A DNA stretch of 64,000 nt from Achromobacter denitrificans NBRC 15125 (GTDB taxonomy: Bacteria; Pseudomonadota; Gammaproteobacteria; Burkholderiales; Burkholderiaceae_B). The stretch's first letter is position 1. Every line of letters starts with the position of its first letter. The notes under the pieces are model-generated. The model saw only the letters and a list, made by a program, of their open reading frames with translations, was not told the origin of the DNA and did not search any database. Of the stretch, positions 31,596 through 40,219 are shown in pieces. The stretch spans positions 452,155 through 516,154 of the forward strand of contig NZ_BCTQ01000001.1 in assembly GCF_001571365.1 (NCBI RefSeq). Direction: 5' to 3'. The position numbers and the translations under genes are program-made.

Positions 31596-31626
31596 GGTAG
31601 CCGTCCGGAGACGGCTGCCGCCCATT
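31596..31626 (+). terminator. Terminator or attenuator before the Bug gene
   Basis: 10-bp stem GGTAGCCGTC (31596-31605) and GACGGCTGCC (31610-31619) with one G-T pair, CGGA loop, then six T a few bases on. It would cut expression of the following binding protein relative to the enzymes upstream. Confidence 0.6.
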
Positions 31627-31651
31627 TTTTAAAACGATAAAGGAGACAAAG

Positions 31652-32620
31652 ATGAAGCGGATGAAGAGGCTCGCGGCGGCCGGCGCAATATGCGCCGCAA
31701 TGCCGGGCGTTGCGACAAGCGCGGATTGGCCCGGAAAGCCGATGACCGTGATCGTGCCCTACGGACCCGGTGGCGGCGTCGATGTTTTCACCCGGCCGCT
31801 GGCTGCCGGATTGTCGAAGGAGCTGGGCCAGCCGATGATCGTCGAAAACCGGCCCGGCGCCGGCGGCATCATAGGCGTGCAGCACGTTTCCAAGGCGAAT
31901 CCGGATGGCTACACCTACCTGTCCGGCGGGGTGCACCAACCGATGGCGGAAGGGCTGTACCCGAAACGCAATTACGACCTGGACAAGGATTTCGTGCCCG
32001 TGGCGCTTACCGCCTATGTGCCGACCGTCCTGGTGGTCACCAACAACGCGCCCTACAAGACGGTCCGGGAATTCGTCGCCTACGCAAAAGCCCACCCGGG
32101 AGATATCAACTACTGCTCTTCAGGCAACGGCACATCGCAACACCTCGTGGGCGAACAGTTCAAGCGCCTGACCGGCATCAACGTGACGCACGTCCCCTAT
32201 CGCGGCACCGCCGCGGCGATGACCGATCTCATCGCCGGCCATTGCTCCCTCATGTTCGACGGCCTCGGCACGTCCGCATCGCAGATCCGCAGCGGCAGCA
32301 TCCGTCCCCTGGCCGTCGTCACCAAAAACCGCAGCACCTTGTTTCCCGATATCCCGACGCTCAAGGAAGCGGGCGGCCCTGACATGGACGCCACCATCTG
32401 GTACGGTTGGTGGACTCGGCAAGGCACTCCGCCGGCGGTCGTGAAACGCATGGCGGAGGCGATTCGCAACACCTTGAAGGATCCCGCGGTGGCCGAGACC
32501 TGGAAGCTGCAAGGCGCTGAAGTCCCCACCATGCCCTACGCCGAAACCGGCCCCTACGTTCACGCCGAAATCGAGCGCTGGACGCAGGCCGTCAAGGAGC
32601 TGGGCATTTCGGTGGATTGA
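31652..32620 (+). CDS. Bug/TctC-family tricarboxylate-transport-type binding protein
   Basis: Periplasmic solute receptor of 322 residues. Signal peptide 1-24, then the Bug opening WPGKPMTVIVPYGPGGGVDVFTRPLA, VENRPGAGGIIG, and VPYRGTAAAMTDLIAGH. These proteins bind carboxylates and feed TctAB permeases or act as sensors; Bordetella-group genomes hold dozens, mostly without permease genes, as here. AAAGGAGA precedes the start. Its place in the cluster suggests it binds the pathway substrate. Confidence 0.93.
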   Translation: MKRMKRLAAAGAICAAMPGVATSADWPGKPMTVIVPYGPGGGVDVFTRPLAAGLSKELGQPMIVENRPGAGGIIGVQHVSKANPDGYTYLSGGVHQPMAEGLYPKRNYDLDKDFVPVALTAYVPTVLVVTNNAPYKTVREFVAYAKAHPGDINYCSSGNGTSQHLVGEQFKRLTGINVTHVPYRGTAAAMTDLIAGHCSLMFDGLGTSASQIRSGSIRPLAVVTKNRSTLFPDIPTLKEAGGPDMDATIWYGWWTRQGTPPAVVKRMAEAIRNTLKDPAVAETWKLQGAEVPTMPYAETGPYVHAEIERWTQAVKELGISVD

Positions 32621-32702
32621 ACCACCGGCCGCCGGCCCGAGTGGCGCGGCCATGGATCCGCGCCACTCGCCCGACGCATGAACCACTGTCAGGAGCGAGA
32701 AG

Positions 32703-34184
32703 ATGCAGAGATTTGAAAACCTCATCGGAGGAAGAATGACGCCGGCGGCCTCCGGCCGTTGGATGGCCAGCCTCGACCCCTACAAGAACGAGAACTGGTG
32801 CGAAGTGCCGGACAGCGACCAGGGCGATGTCGACGCCGCCGTCGCCGCCGCCAAGGCCGCATTCCATTCGCCCGAGTGGGCGAAGATGTCCGCCACCGCC
32901 CGCGGGGCGCTGCTGCGCCGAGTGGGAGATCTGATCGCCGAAAATGCGGACAGGCTTGCCGAGATCGAGGTCAGGGACAACGGCAAGCTGCTCGGCGAAA
33001 TGCGGATCCAGCTGCAGACCATCCCCCAGTGGTACTACTACTACGCGGGGCTGGCGGACAAGATCGAAGGCGCCGTCCTGCCGATAGACAAGCCGGACCA
33101 ATTCGTCTTCACGCGATGGGAACCCCTGGGCGTGGTGGCCGCCATCACCGCATGGAACTCGCCGCTGCTGCTCTTGACGTGGAAGCTGGCGCCGGGCCTG
33201 GCCGCCGGCAACACCTTCGTCATCAAGCCGTCCGAGTTCACCAGCGCTTCCACCGTCGCATTCGCCGAGCTCTTCGAGCTGGCGGGTTTCCCGCCGGGCG
33301 TCGTGAACGTCGTGTGCGGCACGGGCCAGAACGTGGGCGCCCCCCTCGTCAGCCACCCCGACATCGCCAAGATCGCCTTCACCGGTTCCGACACGGCCGG
33401 GAAGGCGATCAACAAGGCCGCGGCCGGGGACCTCAAGCAGGTCACGCTGGAACTGGGCGGGAAGTCGCCCAATATCGTTTTCGAAGACGCGGATTTCGAC
33501 GCCGCGCTGGCGGGCGTGGCGTCGGGCATTTTCGCGGCGGCGGGCCAGACTTGCATCGCCGGGTCGAGATTGCTGCTGCAACGGTCGATCTACGACACGT
33601 TCCTCCAGAAGCTCCGGACCATGATGCAAGGCGTGAAGATCGGCGACCCGTTCGACGCCGAAACGCAGATCGGACCGTTGGCGAACCTGCCGCATTACAA
33701 CAAAGTGCTGTCCTGCATCGACGATGCAAAAAAAGAAGGCGCAACCGTCTTCTGGGGCGGCAAGGCCATCGAACACCCCAGCGGCGGACTGTTCGTGGAA
33801 CCGACCATCTTCAAGGACGTCTCGAACGACTCCCGGCTCGCCCAGCAGGAGATATTCGGACCCGTGCTTGCCGTCATCCCCTTCGAGGACGAAGAAGAGG
33901 CGCTGCGGATTGCCAATGGCTCCAGGTATGGGCTGGCCGCCGGCGTATGGACCAAGGATATGGCGCGCGCCTTTCGCATGTCCGAAGGGATCCAGTCCGG
34001 GACGGTGTGGATCAATACCTATCGGGCGCTGAATGTCATGGCGCCATTCGGAGGGATGAAAGACAGCGGCCTGGGGCGCGAGAGCGGGCAGGAGATGATC
34101 AAGTCGTACTTGCAGGCGAAGACCGTCTGGATCAACAACTCCTCCCAGGCGCCTGGCAATCCGTTCGTCATGCGACTGAAGTAG
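32703..34184 (+). CDS. NAD(P)-dependent aldehyde dehydrogenase
   Basis: ALDH-superfamily enzyme of 493 residues oxidising an aldehyde to an acid. Asn152 (WNSPL), Lys175 (KPSEF), general base Glu250 (LELGGKSPN) and nucleophile Cys284 (GQTCIAG) are all present, so it should be active. It closes the plus-strand operon. With the decarboxylase subunits and alcohol dehydrogenase on the opposite strand it fits an alcohol/2-oxo acid to aldehyde to acid sequence; the physiological aldehyde is unknown. Confidence 0.93.
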   Translation: MQRFENLIGGRMTPAASGRWMASLDPYKNENWCEVPDSDQGDVDAAVAAAKAAFHSPEWAKMSATARGALLRRVGDLIAENADRLAEIEVRDNGKLLGEMRIQLQTIPQWYYYYAGLADKIEGAVLPIDKPDQFVFTRWEPLGVVAAITAWNSPLLLLTWKLAPGLAAGNTFVIKPSEFTSASTVAFAELFELAGFPPGVVNVVCGTGQNVGAPLVSHPDIAKIAFTGSDTAGKAINKAAAGDLKQVTLELGGKSPNIVFEDADFDAALAGVASGIFAAAGQTCIAGSRLLLQRSIYDTFLQKLRTMMQGVKIGDPFDAETQIGPLANLPHYNKVLSCIDDAKKEGATVFWGGKAIEHPSGGLFVEPTIFKDVSNDSRLAQQEIFGPVLAVIPFEDEEEALRIANGSRYGLAAGVWTKDMARAFRMSEGIQSGTVWINTYRALNVMAPFGGMKDSGLGRESGQEMIKSYLQAKTVWINNSSQAPGNPFVMRLK

Positions 34185-34216
34185 AAAGCGGCCGCCAGGC
34201 GGCCTCAAGCCGAGCC

Positions 34217-34245
34217 GGCGCGGAAGACTGCGCGTCTTCCGCGCC
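34217..34245. other. Long GC hairpin between convergent operons
   Basis: Perfect 12-bp stem GGCGCGGAAGAC (34217-34228) and complement (34234-34245) with a 5-base loop, extendable by two pairs; no T tract on either strand. It probably protects or ends both transcripts, but is not a classical terminator. Confidence 0.55.
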
Positions 34246-34260
34246 GGGCTCGCGCAACGT

Positions 34261-35472
34261 CTACTTCAGCGCGGCGCATTCGCTCGCTTGCGGAGAAATG
34301 TAGGCTTGCTCGCCGGGAATCGTCGCCACCCGTTCCGACAGGTCCCACTCGCTCTCGCCGTCGGCCTTCACCTTCAACAAGTACATATCGTGGATCAGCA
34401 TGCCGTCTGCCCGAACGGCGCCGCCCTTCGCATAGAAATCGTCGATTTTCATCGCGCCGAGCTTCGCCCGCACGGCATCGGCCCGGTCGGTGCCAGCCTC
34501 CCGGACCGCTTGCAGATAAGCCATCGTGGCGGAGTAGATGGCGGCATGCGGGGCGGTGGGCGCGGCATTCCTGGAAAATTCCAGGTAGCGCTTTTTCCAG
34601 TTGCGCGACGCGTCGTCCAGGTCCCAATACCAGCCGTCGGTGTAGTGCAGGTCCTTGGCGATATCCACGCCTATGCTCTTCACGTCCGATAGCAGGATGA
34701 GCATGCCCGCCAGGCGCTGGCCGGCAGCGACGATGCCGAACTCGTGCGCTTGCTTGATCGCGTTCACGGTGTCCGTCCCGCCATTGGCCAAGCCGATGAT
34801 CTTTGCACCCGAAGCCTGGGCCTGCAACAGGTAGGAGGAATAGTCCGCCGTATTGAGAGGCACGCGCAGGCTCTTCTTCACCGTGCCTCCCATGCCCGTC
34901 ACGACCCGTGAGGTATCGCGTTCCAGCGCATGGCCGAAGGCGTAGTCGGCCGCCAGGATGAACCAGGAATCTCCGCCCTCTTTCATGATTGCCGAGGCCG
35001 TTCCCGTTGCCAGCGCGTAGGTGTTGTAGCCGTAATGCACGCCGTACTTCGTGCAGGCCTTGCCGGTGAGATCGATCGCCCCGGGGCCCGTCGCAATCGT
35101 GATCCTGCCTTTGTCTTCCGCCAGCTTCTGCACGGCGAGCGCCACCGAGGAGTTCGTGAGGTCGGTAATCATGTCGACGTCGGCCGTGTCGAACCACTGG
35201 CGCGCCGTCGCCGAGGCGATGTCGACCTTGTTCTGGTGATCGGAAAAGATCACCTCGATCTTCTTGCCCAGCACCGAGCCGCCGAAGTCCTCGACCGCCA
35301 TTTTCACCGCGGCGACCGCTCCCGGCCCGCTGAACCCGCTGGAGTACATGCCCGACATATCGCCGAGCACGCCGATTTTGACGACATCGCCCGAAATGCC
35401 ATCCGCCGCCTGGCAGGGCGCGAAGGCCGTGGCCAAGGCGGCGGCAAGAACGCGCAATCCGACTTTGAACAT
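34261..35472 (-). CDS. ABC transporter substrate-binding protein (branched-chain amino acid/amide type)
   Basis: Periplasmic receptor of 403 residues. Signal peptide about 1-26, then the Peripla_BP_6 core with VVKIGVLGDMSGMYSSGFSGPGAVAA. The start at 35472 is favoured by GGAG 7 bases upstream over an ATG 12 bases earlier that lacks one. No ABC permease or ATPase gene is near, so it is an orphan. LivK-like receptors of this subgroup often bind aromatic or short organic acids. First or last of a minus-strand group with the alcohol dehydrogenase and TPP decarboxylase genes. Confidence 0.92.
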   Translation of the reverse strand: MFKVGLRVLAAALATAFAPCQAADGISGDVVKIGVLGDMSGMYSSGFSGPGAVAAVKMAVEDFGGSVLGKKIEVIFSDHQNKVDIASATARQWFDTADVDMITDLTNSSVALAVQKLAEDKGRITIATGPGAIDLTGKACTKYGVHYGYNTYALATGTASAIMKEGGDSWFILAADYAFGHALERDTSRVVTGMGGTVKKSLRVPLNTADYSSYLLQAQASGAKIIGLANGGTDTVNAIKQAHEFGIVAAGQRLAGMLILLSDVKSIGVDIAKDLHYTDGWYWDLDDASRNWKKRYLEFSRNAAPTAPHAAIYSATMAYLQAVREAGTDRADAVRAKLGAMKIDDFYAKGGAVRADGMLIHDMYLLKVKADGESEWDLSERVATIPGEQAYISPQASECAALK

Positions 35473-35504
35473 GTCTTTCTCCATGCGATGAGATTCGCGG
35501 CCCG

Positions 35505-36554
35505 CTAGGCCGGGATCAGCACACCCTTGCCTGTCGTCTGGGTGTCGAAGAGGCCATAGGCTTGCTCCGCCTGCTCCAACGGCCAGGAATGCGTGAAGAG
35601 CCGGTCGACATCGATCCCGCGCTCGGCGACGAAACGCGCGCAGTCCGCCTGGCCGCTCCGGCTGAAAGTCCAGCTGCCGTAGATCGACAGCTGCTTGCGG
35701 TTCATCTCGGTGCTCACATCGATCGTCACATTGCCCCCCTCGCCGAGGAAGACCACGCGCCCCCACTTGGCGGCGCTGCGCACGGCCGCGGATCGGGCCG
35801 CCGATGAGCCGGTGCAGTCCATGGCGCACGCCGCGCCTCGTCCGCCGGTGGCCTCGATGATGGCGGCGGCGGGATCCTCGGCGCGGGCATTGATCACGCA
35901 ATCGGCCCCAAACTCCCTGGCGCGTTCCAACCGGCTGTCGTCGAAGTCCAGCGCGATAACGCGAGCCCCCATGGCCACGGCCAGCTGCGTCCCGCTCAGC
36001 CCGACCGGCCCCTGGCCGAAGATCGCGATGGTGTCTTCGCCGCGCAGGCCCAGGCGATGCAGGCCGCCCCAGGCCGTGCCTGTCCCGCACGAAATGGCGG
36101 CCCCGGCCTGGAACGACAGCTCGTCGGGCAGCGCGACGAGGGAGTCGGCCGGCACCTTCATATACCGGGCATGCGCCCCGTCGCCGTTCGCGCCGAAGGT
36201 GATCGAACCCTCGTCGCACATCTGGGTCCAGCCCGTGCGGCAAGGATTGCAGCAACCGCAACCGGAGTAATGATGGTTCATGACGCGCCGGCCGATACGC
36301 GCCAGCGGAGAGGTCACGCCCGGCCCCGCCTCGCACACGATGCCGCAAGGTTCATGGCCCGCAATCACCGGCGCGCCCGATGCGGACGCGAAACCGATCG
36401 CGCTGGCGCCGTCGCTGGCCCGATAGTATTTGAGGTCCGTGCCGCACATGCCCGAGGCCTTGATCTCGATGATCACCTCGCCAGGACCCGGCGTGGGGTC
36501 CGGCACGTCTCTGATCTCCACTTTCCGGTCACCCAGAAAATACACTGCGCGCAT
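35505..36554 (-). CDS. Zinc-dependent alcohol dehydrogenase (MDR family)
   Basis: Medium-chain dehydrogenase of 349 residues. Catalytic zinc ligands Cys37 and His67-Glu68 (GHEPCG), structural zinc Cys99, Cys102, Cys105 and Cys113, and the cofactor loop FGQGPVGLSG. An acidic residue after the second strand (ALDFDDSRL) favours NAD over NADP. Closest in layout to threonine/sorbitol-type dehydrogenases. Lies 32 bases upstream of the binding-protein gene in the same operon. Confidence 0.93.
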   Translation of the reverse strand: MRAVYFLGDRKVEIRDVPDPTPGPGEVIIEIKASGMCGTDLKYYRASDGASAIGFASASGAPVIAGHEPCGIVCEAGPGVTSPLARIGRRVMNHHYSGCGCCNPCRTGWTQMCDEGSITFGANGDGAHARYMKVPADSLVALPDELSFQAGAAISCGTGTAWGGLHRLGLRGEDTIAIFGQGPVGLSGTQLAVAMGARVIALDFDDSRLERAREFGADCVINARAEDPAAAIIEATGGRGAACAMDCTGSSAARSAAVRSAAKWGRVVFLGEGGNVTIDVSTEMNRKQLSIYGSWTFSRSGQADCARFVAERGIDVDRLFTHSWPLEQAEQAYGLFDTQTTGKGVLIPA

Positions 36555-36602
36555 GGATGCACCCCTGCTTCGTTAGGGAATCGGGAAGGAACGGCGAACT
36601 GC

Positions 36603-37175
36603 TCAGGCCTGCAGCGCGTGCTTGAAGCGATCCGTGATCGTCGCCCCATCTCTTTCGGGCACGGTGCGCGGCTGGTCGCCCGGCTCGATCTTCAACACGG
36701 CGACCAGGGTGCCGCAACGCCCATGGATCTTTTCGCGCAAGGTGTCCAGGACGTCCGCCGAGTAGCAGGTCGACGCGTCTTCCAGTCCGCAGGCGCGGGC
36801 GACAGCGGCCAGGTTCGTACCGAACCCGGTAGCGGTTTGCTGCATCCCGGTCTCGGCGTATTGCTCGTTGTCGAGGATGACGATGGAGAGATTCGGCGGG
36901 CGATGCTGGGCGATGGTCGAGAACGCGCCCAGCCCCATCAGCATCTCGCCGTCCCCGGTGAAGACGGTCACGGGGCGCTCCGGTTGCGCAAGCGCCAGCC
37001 CCAGTCCCACCATGGCAGCCGACCCCATGGCGCCCCAGTCGTAGAAGTTCAGCGGATGGTCGCCGGCGGCGAACACGTCGTAAACCGGGGAGCCCAGCCC
37101 GGCCACCACCAGCATATCCGCGCGCCCTTGCAGCAGTCGGGCCACGGCGGGCCTGCGTTCGATTCGTGTAGTCAT
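36603..37175 (-). CDS. Thiamine-diphosphate decarboxylase, beta (TPP-binding) subunit
   Basis: Subunit of 190 residues equal to the C-terminal TPP-binding domain of 2-oxo acid decarboxylases. The TPP/Mg motif runs from GDG (74-76) to Asn103 (LDNEQYAETG). Together with the alpha subunit encoded just upstream it resembles sulfopyruvate decarboxylase ComDE and phosphonopyruvate decarboxylase. The partner uses another frame and ends 23 bases earlier, so these are two genes and not a frameshifted one. The substrate 2-oxo acid is unknown. Confidence 0.88.
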   Translation of the reverse strand: MTTRIERRPAVARLLQGRADMLVVAGLGSPVYDVFAAGDHPLNFYDWGAMGSAAMVGLGLALAQPERPVTVFTGDGEMLMGLGAFSTIAQHRPPNLSIVILDNEQYAETGMQQTATGFGTNLAAVARACGLEDASTCYSADVLDTLREKIHGRCGTLVAVLKIEPGDQPRTVPERDGATITDRFKHALQA

Positions 37176-37198
37176 GTCAGTAACGGTTTCGGATTGGC

Positions 37199-37735
37199 TT
37201 ACTTCGACCAGTTCTTGCGGCCGATCAGCCGCTGGGACAACAGCACCGCAACGCTGCGCCTGGAATGGAAGGCTTGGTCCATGGCCCCCGCGCAGAGATC
37301 TCCCACGCCATCCGCCGACTCGGCGCGGAAGACGTCGAACCCCATCAGTTCGAGCGCGGCGCCAGCCCGCTTTCCCATCGGTATCTGCCACGGGATGTAC
37401 TCCGCGAACTCGCCTCGCATGGTGACGAGCAGCACCAGGGGCATGCGGCAATTCTCGGCCAGGGAAAAGAGATTGAGGCAGTTGCCGACGCCGGACGATT
37501 GCATCAGCAGCACGCTGCGCACGCCGCCGAGCCACAGCCCCGCGGACAGGCCCACGCCCTCCTCTTCGGTGGTCAGCACCGTCGTGCCGATCGACGGATC
37601 GTCGGCGCAAAGGTTGATGAGTCCGCGATGCCCTCCATCGGGCACGTAGGCAACGTGTCCCACGCCGCATCCCTGGAAGGCGGCGTGTATATCCTTTTGC
37701 CAAGGACGTATGGCTTGGTCGAGGTCTGCTGTCAT
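37199..37735 (-). CDS. Thiamine-diphosphate decarboxylase, alpha (pyrimidine-binding) subunit
   Basis: Subunit of 178 residues equal to the N-terminal domain of TPP decarboxylases. The conserved activating glutamate lies in TTEEEGVGLSAG (57-59), and GLWLGGVRSVLLMQSSGVGNCLNL follows. ComD-like in size and layout. First gene of the minus-strand operon decarboxylase alpha, beta, alcohol dehydrogenase, binding protein. Expected to form an alpha2beta2-type complex with the 36603-37175 product and to yield an aldehyde for the neighbouring ALDH or ADH. Confidence 0.87.
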   Translation of the reverse strand: MTADLDQAIRPWQKDIHAAFQGCGVGHVAYVPDGGHRGLINLCADDPSIGTTVLTTEEEGVGLSAGLWLGGVRSVLLMQSSGVGNCLNLFSLAENCRMPLVLLVTMRGEFAEYIPWQIPMGKRAGAALELMGFDVFRAESADGVGDLCAGAMDQAFHSRRSVAVLLSQRLIGRKNWSK

Positions 37736-37818
37736 CGGTTCTTGAGGAGTGGAATCGGTCGTGGTGTTTCACCGGATTAAACTCGTCCGGTCACTCATCC
37801 GACAAATTGATAATGCGT

Positions 37819-37839
37819 ATATCATCATTGATATGATGA
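37819..37839. promoter_or_regulatory. AT-rich overlapping palindromes, candidate operator
   Basis: ATATCA-TCAT-TGATAT (37819-37834) overlaps TCATCA-N6-TGATGA (37822-37839) in the 270-base gap upstream of the decarboxylase operon. It is the only AT-rich island in a GC-rich gap and lies 85-105 bases before the first gene. The regulator is unknown. Confidence 0.45.
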
Positions 37840-38005
37840 ATGGCCCTGGCCGGGCCCAGCCTCAAGTCCGATCGCGAATGCGATCACGCCAGGAACAGTC
37901 GCCTGGCCATGCGCGGCGGTGCGCGGCCGCCGCCGCGCATGGGGTCATCCTTCGGCGCAAGCGTCGCTGCGCGGCCCGCGCGGGGAGCGCGGGCCGTTGG
38001 AATCG

Positions 38006-39067
38006 CTAGGCCGCCTCGCCCCCCAACAGCAGATGCTCGTCATCGACGACCGTCGGCCGCTGCTGGGCATGGAACCCTTCCGTGTATACCGCTTCCGGCT
38101 TCGCGCCCAGGCGCAGGGCCGCCTCGACGCTCGCCGTGACAAAGCCCGGGCTGCCGGCCGCGAATACCGTATGCCTGGACAGGTCCGCGGCCACGGCGGG
38201 CAGGACGTCGCCGACGCGGCCCGCGAGGCAGCCGTCGCGCTCTTCCCGGGTCAGGGTGACGCGGTAATCGAACTTCCGATGCCTGGCCCGCCACCACGCC
38301 AGCAGACCCAGCCCGTACACGTCTTCAAGCGTGCGCGCCGAGACCAGCAGCATCACCGGCTGGCGGAATCCGCGCCGCATGGCCGCCTCGGTCAGGGCGA
38401 GTATCGGCGCGAGCCCGGTTCCCGCGGCCAGGCAGAGTATCGGGGAGTCCACCGCGGGATCGCCGATGAACGTGCCATAGGGCCCCGAGAGCTTGATGCC
38501 CTCGCCCGGCATCAGCGTGTCATGCACCCACGCGCTGGTGGCGCCGCCCTCCATCAGGGCCACCTGCAAGACGAGCTCGCCGTCGGGACGCGGCGCGTTC
38601 GAAACCGAGTAGGCCCGGGGCGGGATGCCGGCATCCGGATTGCCCAGCATCACATACTGGCCGGGCCAGTAGCGCATGGGCTTGCCCAAGGGGCGCAGGC
38701 GCAACTCCATGACGCGCGGCGTCAGCCGCCGCTTGTCCGTCACGACGAACAGCATGTTCTCGCGCGGCGGGAAAAGCTTGGGCCGCGCGTCGGCGGTGCC
38801 CCACTCGATCTCCAGGTTGTCCGCCAGCGGCTTGGCCATGCACATGAGGCCATAGCCCTGGGCGCGCTCGTCGGCGGTCAGGGCCATGTCGAGCACGGTG
38901 CCCTGGTCGAAGGCGCCCGCAAGCACCTTGACCTTGCATTCGCCGCAGGCCCCTGCGCGGCAGTTGTTCGGTAACGCATATCCCGCCCGCTCCAGCGCGG
39001 TCAGCACCGTATCGCCGGGCGAGCACTCCACCGTCCTGCCGGACGGCTGTATCGTGATGATTGCCAT
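38006..39067 (-). CDS. Ferredoxin-FAD-NAD(P)H oxidoreductase (oxygenase reductase component)
   Basis: Three-domain electron-transfer protein of 353 residues. The N-terminal plant-type [2Fe-2S] domain has Cys36, Cys41, Cys44 and Cys76; the FAD domain shows RAYSVSNAP; the NAD domain shows AAGTGLAPILAL. It is of the MmoC/PrmB/BenC type that passes electrons from NAD(P)H to a diiron or Rieske oxygenase. Lies 65 bases after the diiron oxygenase gene, its obvious partner. Confidence 0.92.
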   Translation of the reverse strand: MAIITIQPSGRTVECSPGDTVLTALERAGYALPNNCRAGACGECKVKVLAGAFDQGTVLDMALTADERAQGYGLMCMAKPLADNLEIEWGTADARPKLFPPRENMLFVVTDKRRLTPRVMELRLRPLGKPMRYWPGQYVMLGNPDAGIPPRAYSVSNAPRPDGELVLQVALMEGGATSAWVHDTLMPGEGIKLSGPYGTFIGDPAVDSPILCLAAGTGLAPILALTEAAMRRGFRQPVMLLVSARTLEDVYGLGLLAWWRARHRKFDYRVTLTREERDGCLAGRVGDVLPAVAADLSRHTVFAAGSPGFVTASVEAALRLGAKPEAVYTEGFHAQQRPTVVDDEHLLLGGEAA

Positions 39068-39132
39068 GTCTAGGCTGCTCCCTGTGCGGCCGGCGGAATG
39101 CGAATGCGTCCGCCGGCCGCCTCGCCATGTGC

Positions 39133-40155
39133 TCAGAACACGGGAATGATGTCTTCCAGGTCCACGTCCGAGACTTCCTGCCCCGTGATGCCGACTTCGG
39201 GAATGGCGGGGAACGGGATGTTGTAGCGATCCAGGACGCTCTTCAGGTTGATCATCGCGTTGCGCCAGTTCTCCAGCTTGGCCTCATAGCTGGGGATGCC
39301 GAAGCCGGCGGCGCGAGCCACCTCTTCCGCCTCGCGCTGGTTCGCGATGAAGTCGGCGGGCAGGTCCCAGAATTCCATCGGCGGCTCGAACAGCACCGCG
39401 GACAGGAACAGATAGCCCGCGCGGATCTGCTTGGTCACCACCGCCTTGATGTCGTCCTTGAGGCCGGGATAGTCGCGCTCCATGACGGCCATGCAGATCG
39501 CCATGTGGCGCCCCTCGTCGCGGCCGATGTTCTTGAAGCCTTCCTTGAACACGGCCTCGCGCGAGTTTTCGTACATCTGCTTGAAGATCGTCGCGGCCGC
39601 GATTTCGCCCATCAGGAACGAGCTGAACAGCACGGCGAGGTCATACTTGGGCACGGCCTTCTTGTAGCCTGTCCAGTAGCGGGCGCCGTTGAAATACAGC
39701 CACTGCGCGTTCTTCTGCAGCCGCTTGCCCAATTCGGTCTTGGGCACGTAGGTCAGGGGATCGGAATGGCCGAGCAGGCGCGTGATCGCCAGGCCGCACA
39801 TGATCTCGTGGTTCTGCTCGTCGCGCGTGACGGAGAAGAAGCATTTGCGAACGACGTCTTCCTCGTGCACCTCGTAGGTCTTGACCAGGGCCTCGGCGAA
39901 CACGGGCGGCGCCGACGCGTCGAACACGGACAGCAGCGTCCACCAGTAGGCGATCGATTCGCGCTCTTCCCAGGTATAGCTTTCCAGGTCCAGGGTATCC
40001 CAGGGCAGCTTCTCCGGATCCCAGTTCTCGCGCAGCGATGCCTCCCAGACCTCCTGCAGCTTCTTGGTCTTACAGACCCAGGACAGCGGGTACACATTGG
40101 GCTGCTCTATCGGGGGCGGCAGTTCCTGCGTGGCCGCATAGCGTTGCTTTTCCAT
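39133..40155 (-). CDS. Ferritin-like/R2-type diiron oxygenase
   Basis: Cytoplasmic helical-bundle protein of 340 residues. The metal site reads Glu113-x-x-His116 (RDEQNHE), Glu184 (LMGEIAAATIF) and Glu214-x-x-His217 (RDEGRHM); Asp79 or Glu88 in the preceding helix is the likely fourth carboxylate. The architecture is that of ribonucleotide-reductase R2-like and AurF-like oxygenases, not of the larger BoxB or methane monooxygenase subunits. GGAGGA precedes the start. With its adjacent reductase it forms a minimal two-component oxygenase. No regulatory B subunit is encoded nearby; substrate unknown. Confidence 0.85.
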   Translation of the reverse strand: MEKQRYAATQELPPPIEQPNVYPLSWVCKTKKLQEVWEASLRENWDPEKLPWDTLDLESYTWEERESIAYWWTLLSVFDASAPPVFAEALVKTYEVHEEDVVRKCFFSVTRDEQNHEIMCGLAITRLLGHSDPLTYVPKTELGKRLQKNAQWLYFNGARYWTGYKKAVPKYDLAVLFSSFLMGEIAAATIFKQMYENSREAVFKEGFKNIGRDEGRHMAICMAVMERDYPGLKDDIKAVVTKQIRAGYLFLSAVLFEPPMEFWDLPADFIANQREAEEVARAAGFGIPSYEAKLENWRNAMINLKSVLDRYNIPFPAIPEVGITGQEVSDVDLEDIIPVF

Positions 40156-40219
40156 GGCTACATTTCCTCCTCGGTTGTGCGTGGCACGGTTCGATCGCGG
40201 GGATCGCGACCCGATTACG

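Noticed and set aside
36603..37735. One TPP decarboxylase gene split by a frameshift
   Set aside because: The two products match the known separate alpha and beta subunits in size, each has its own start and stop, and the gap is 23 bases; this layout is normal for ComDE-type enzymes.
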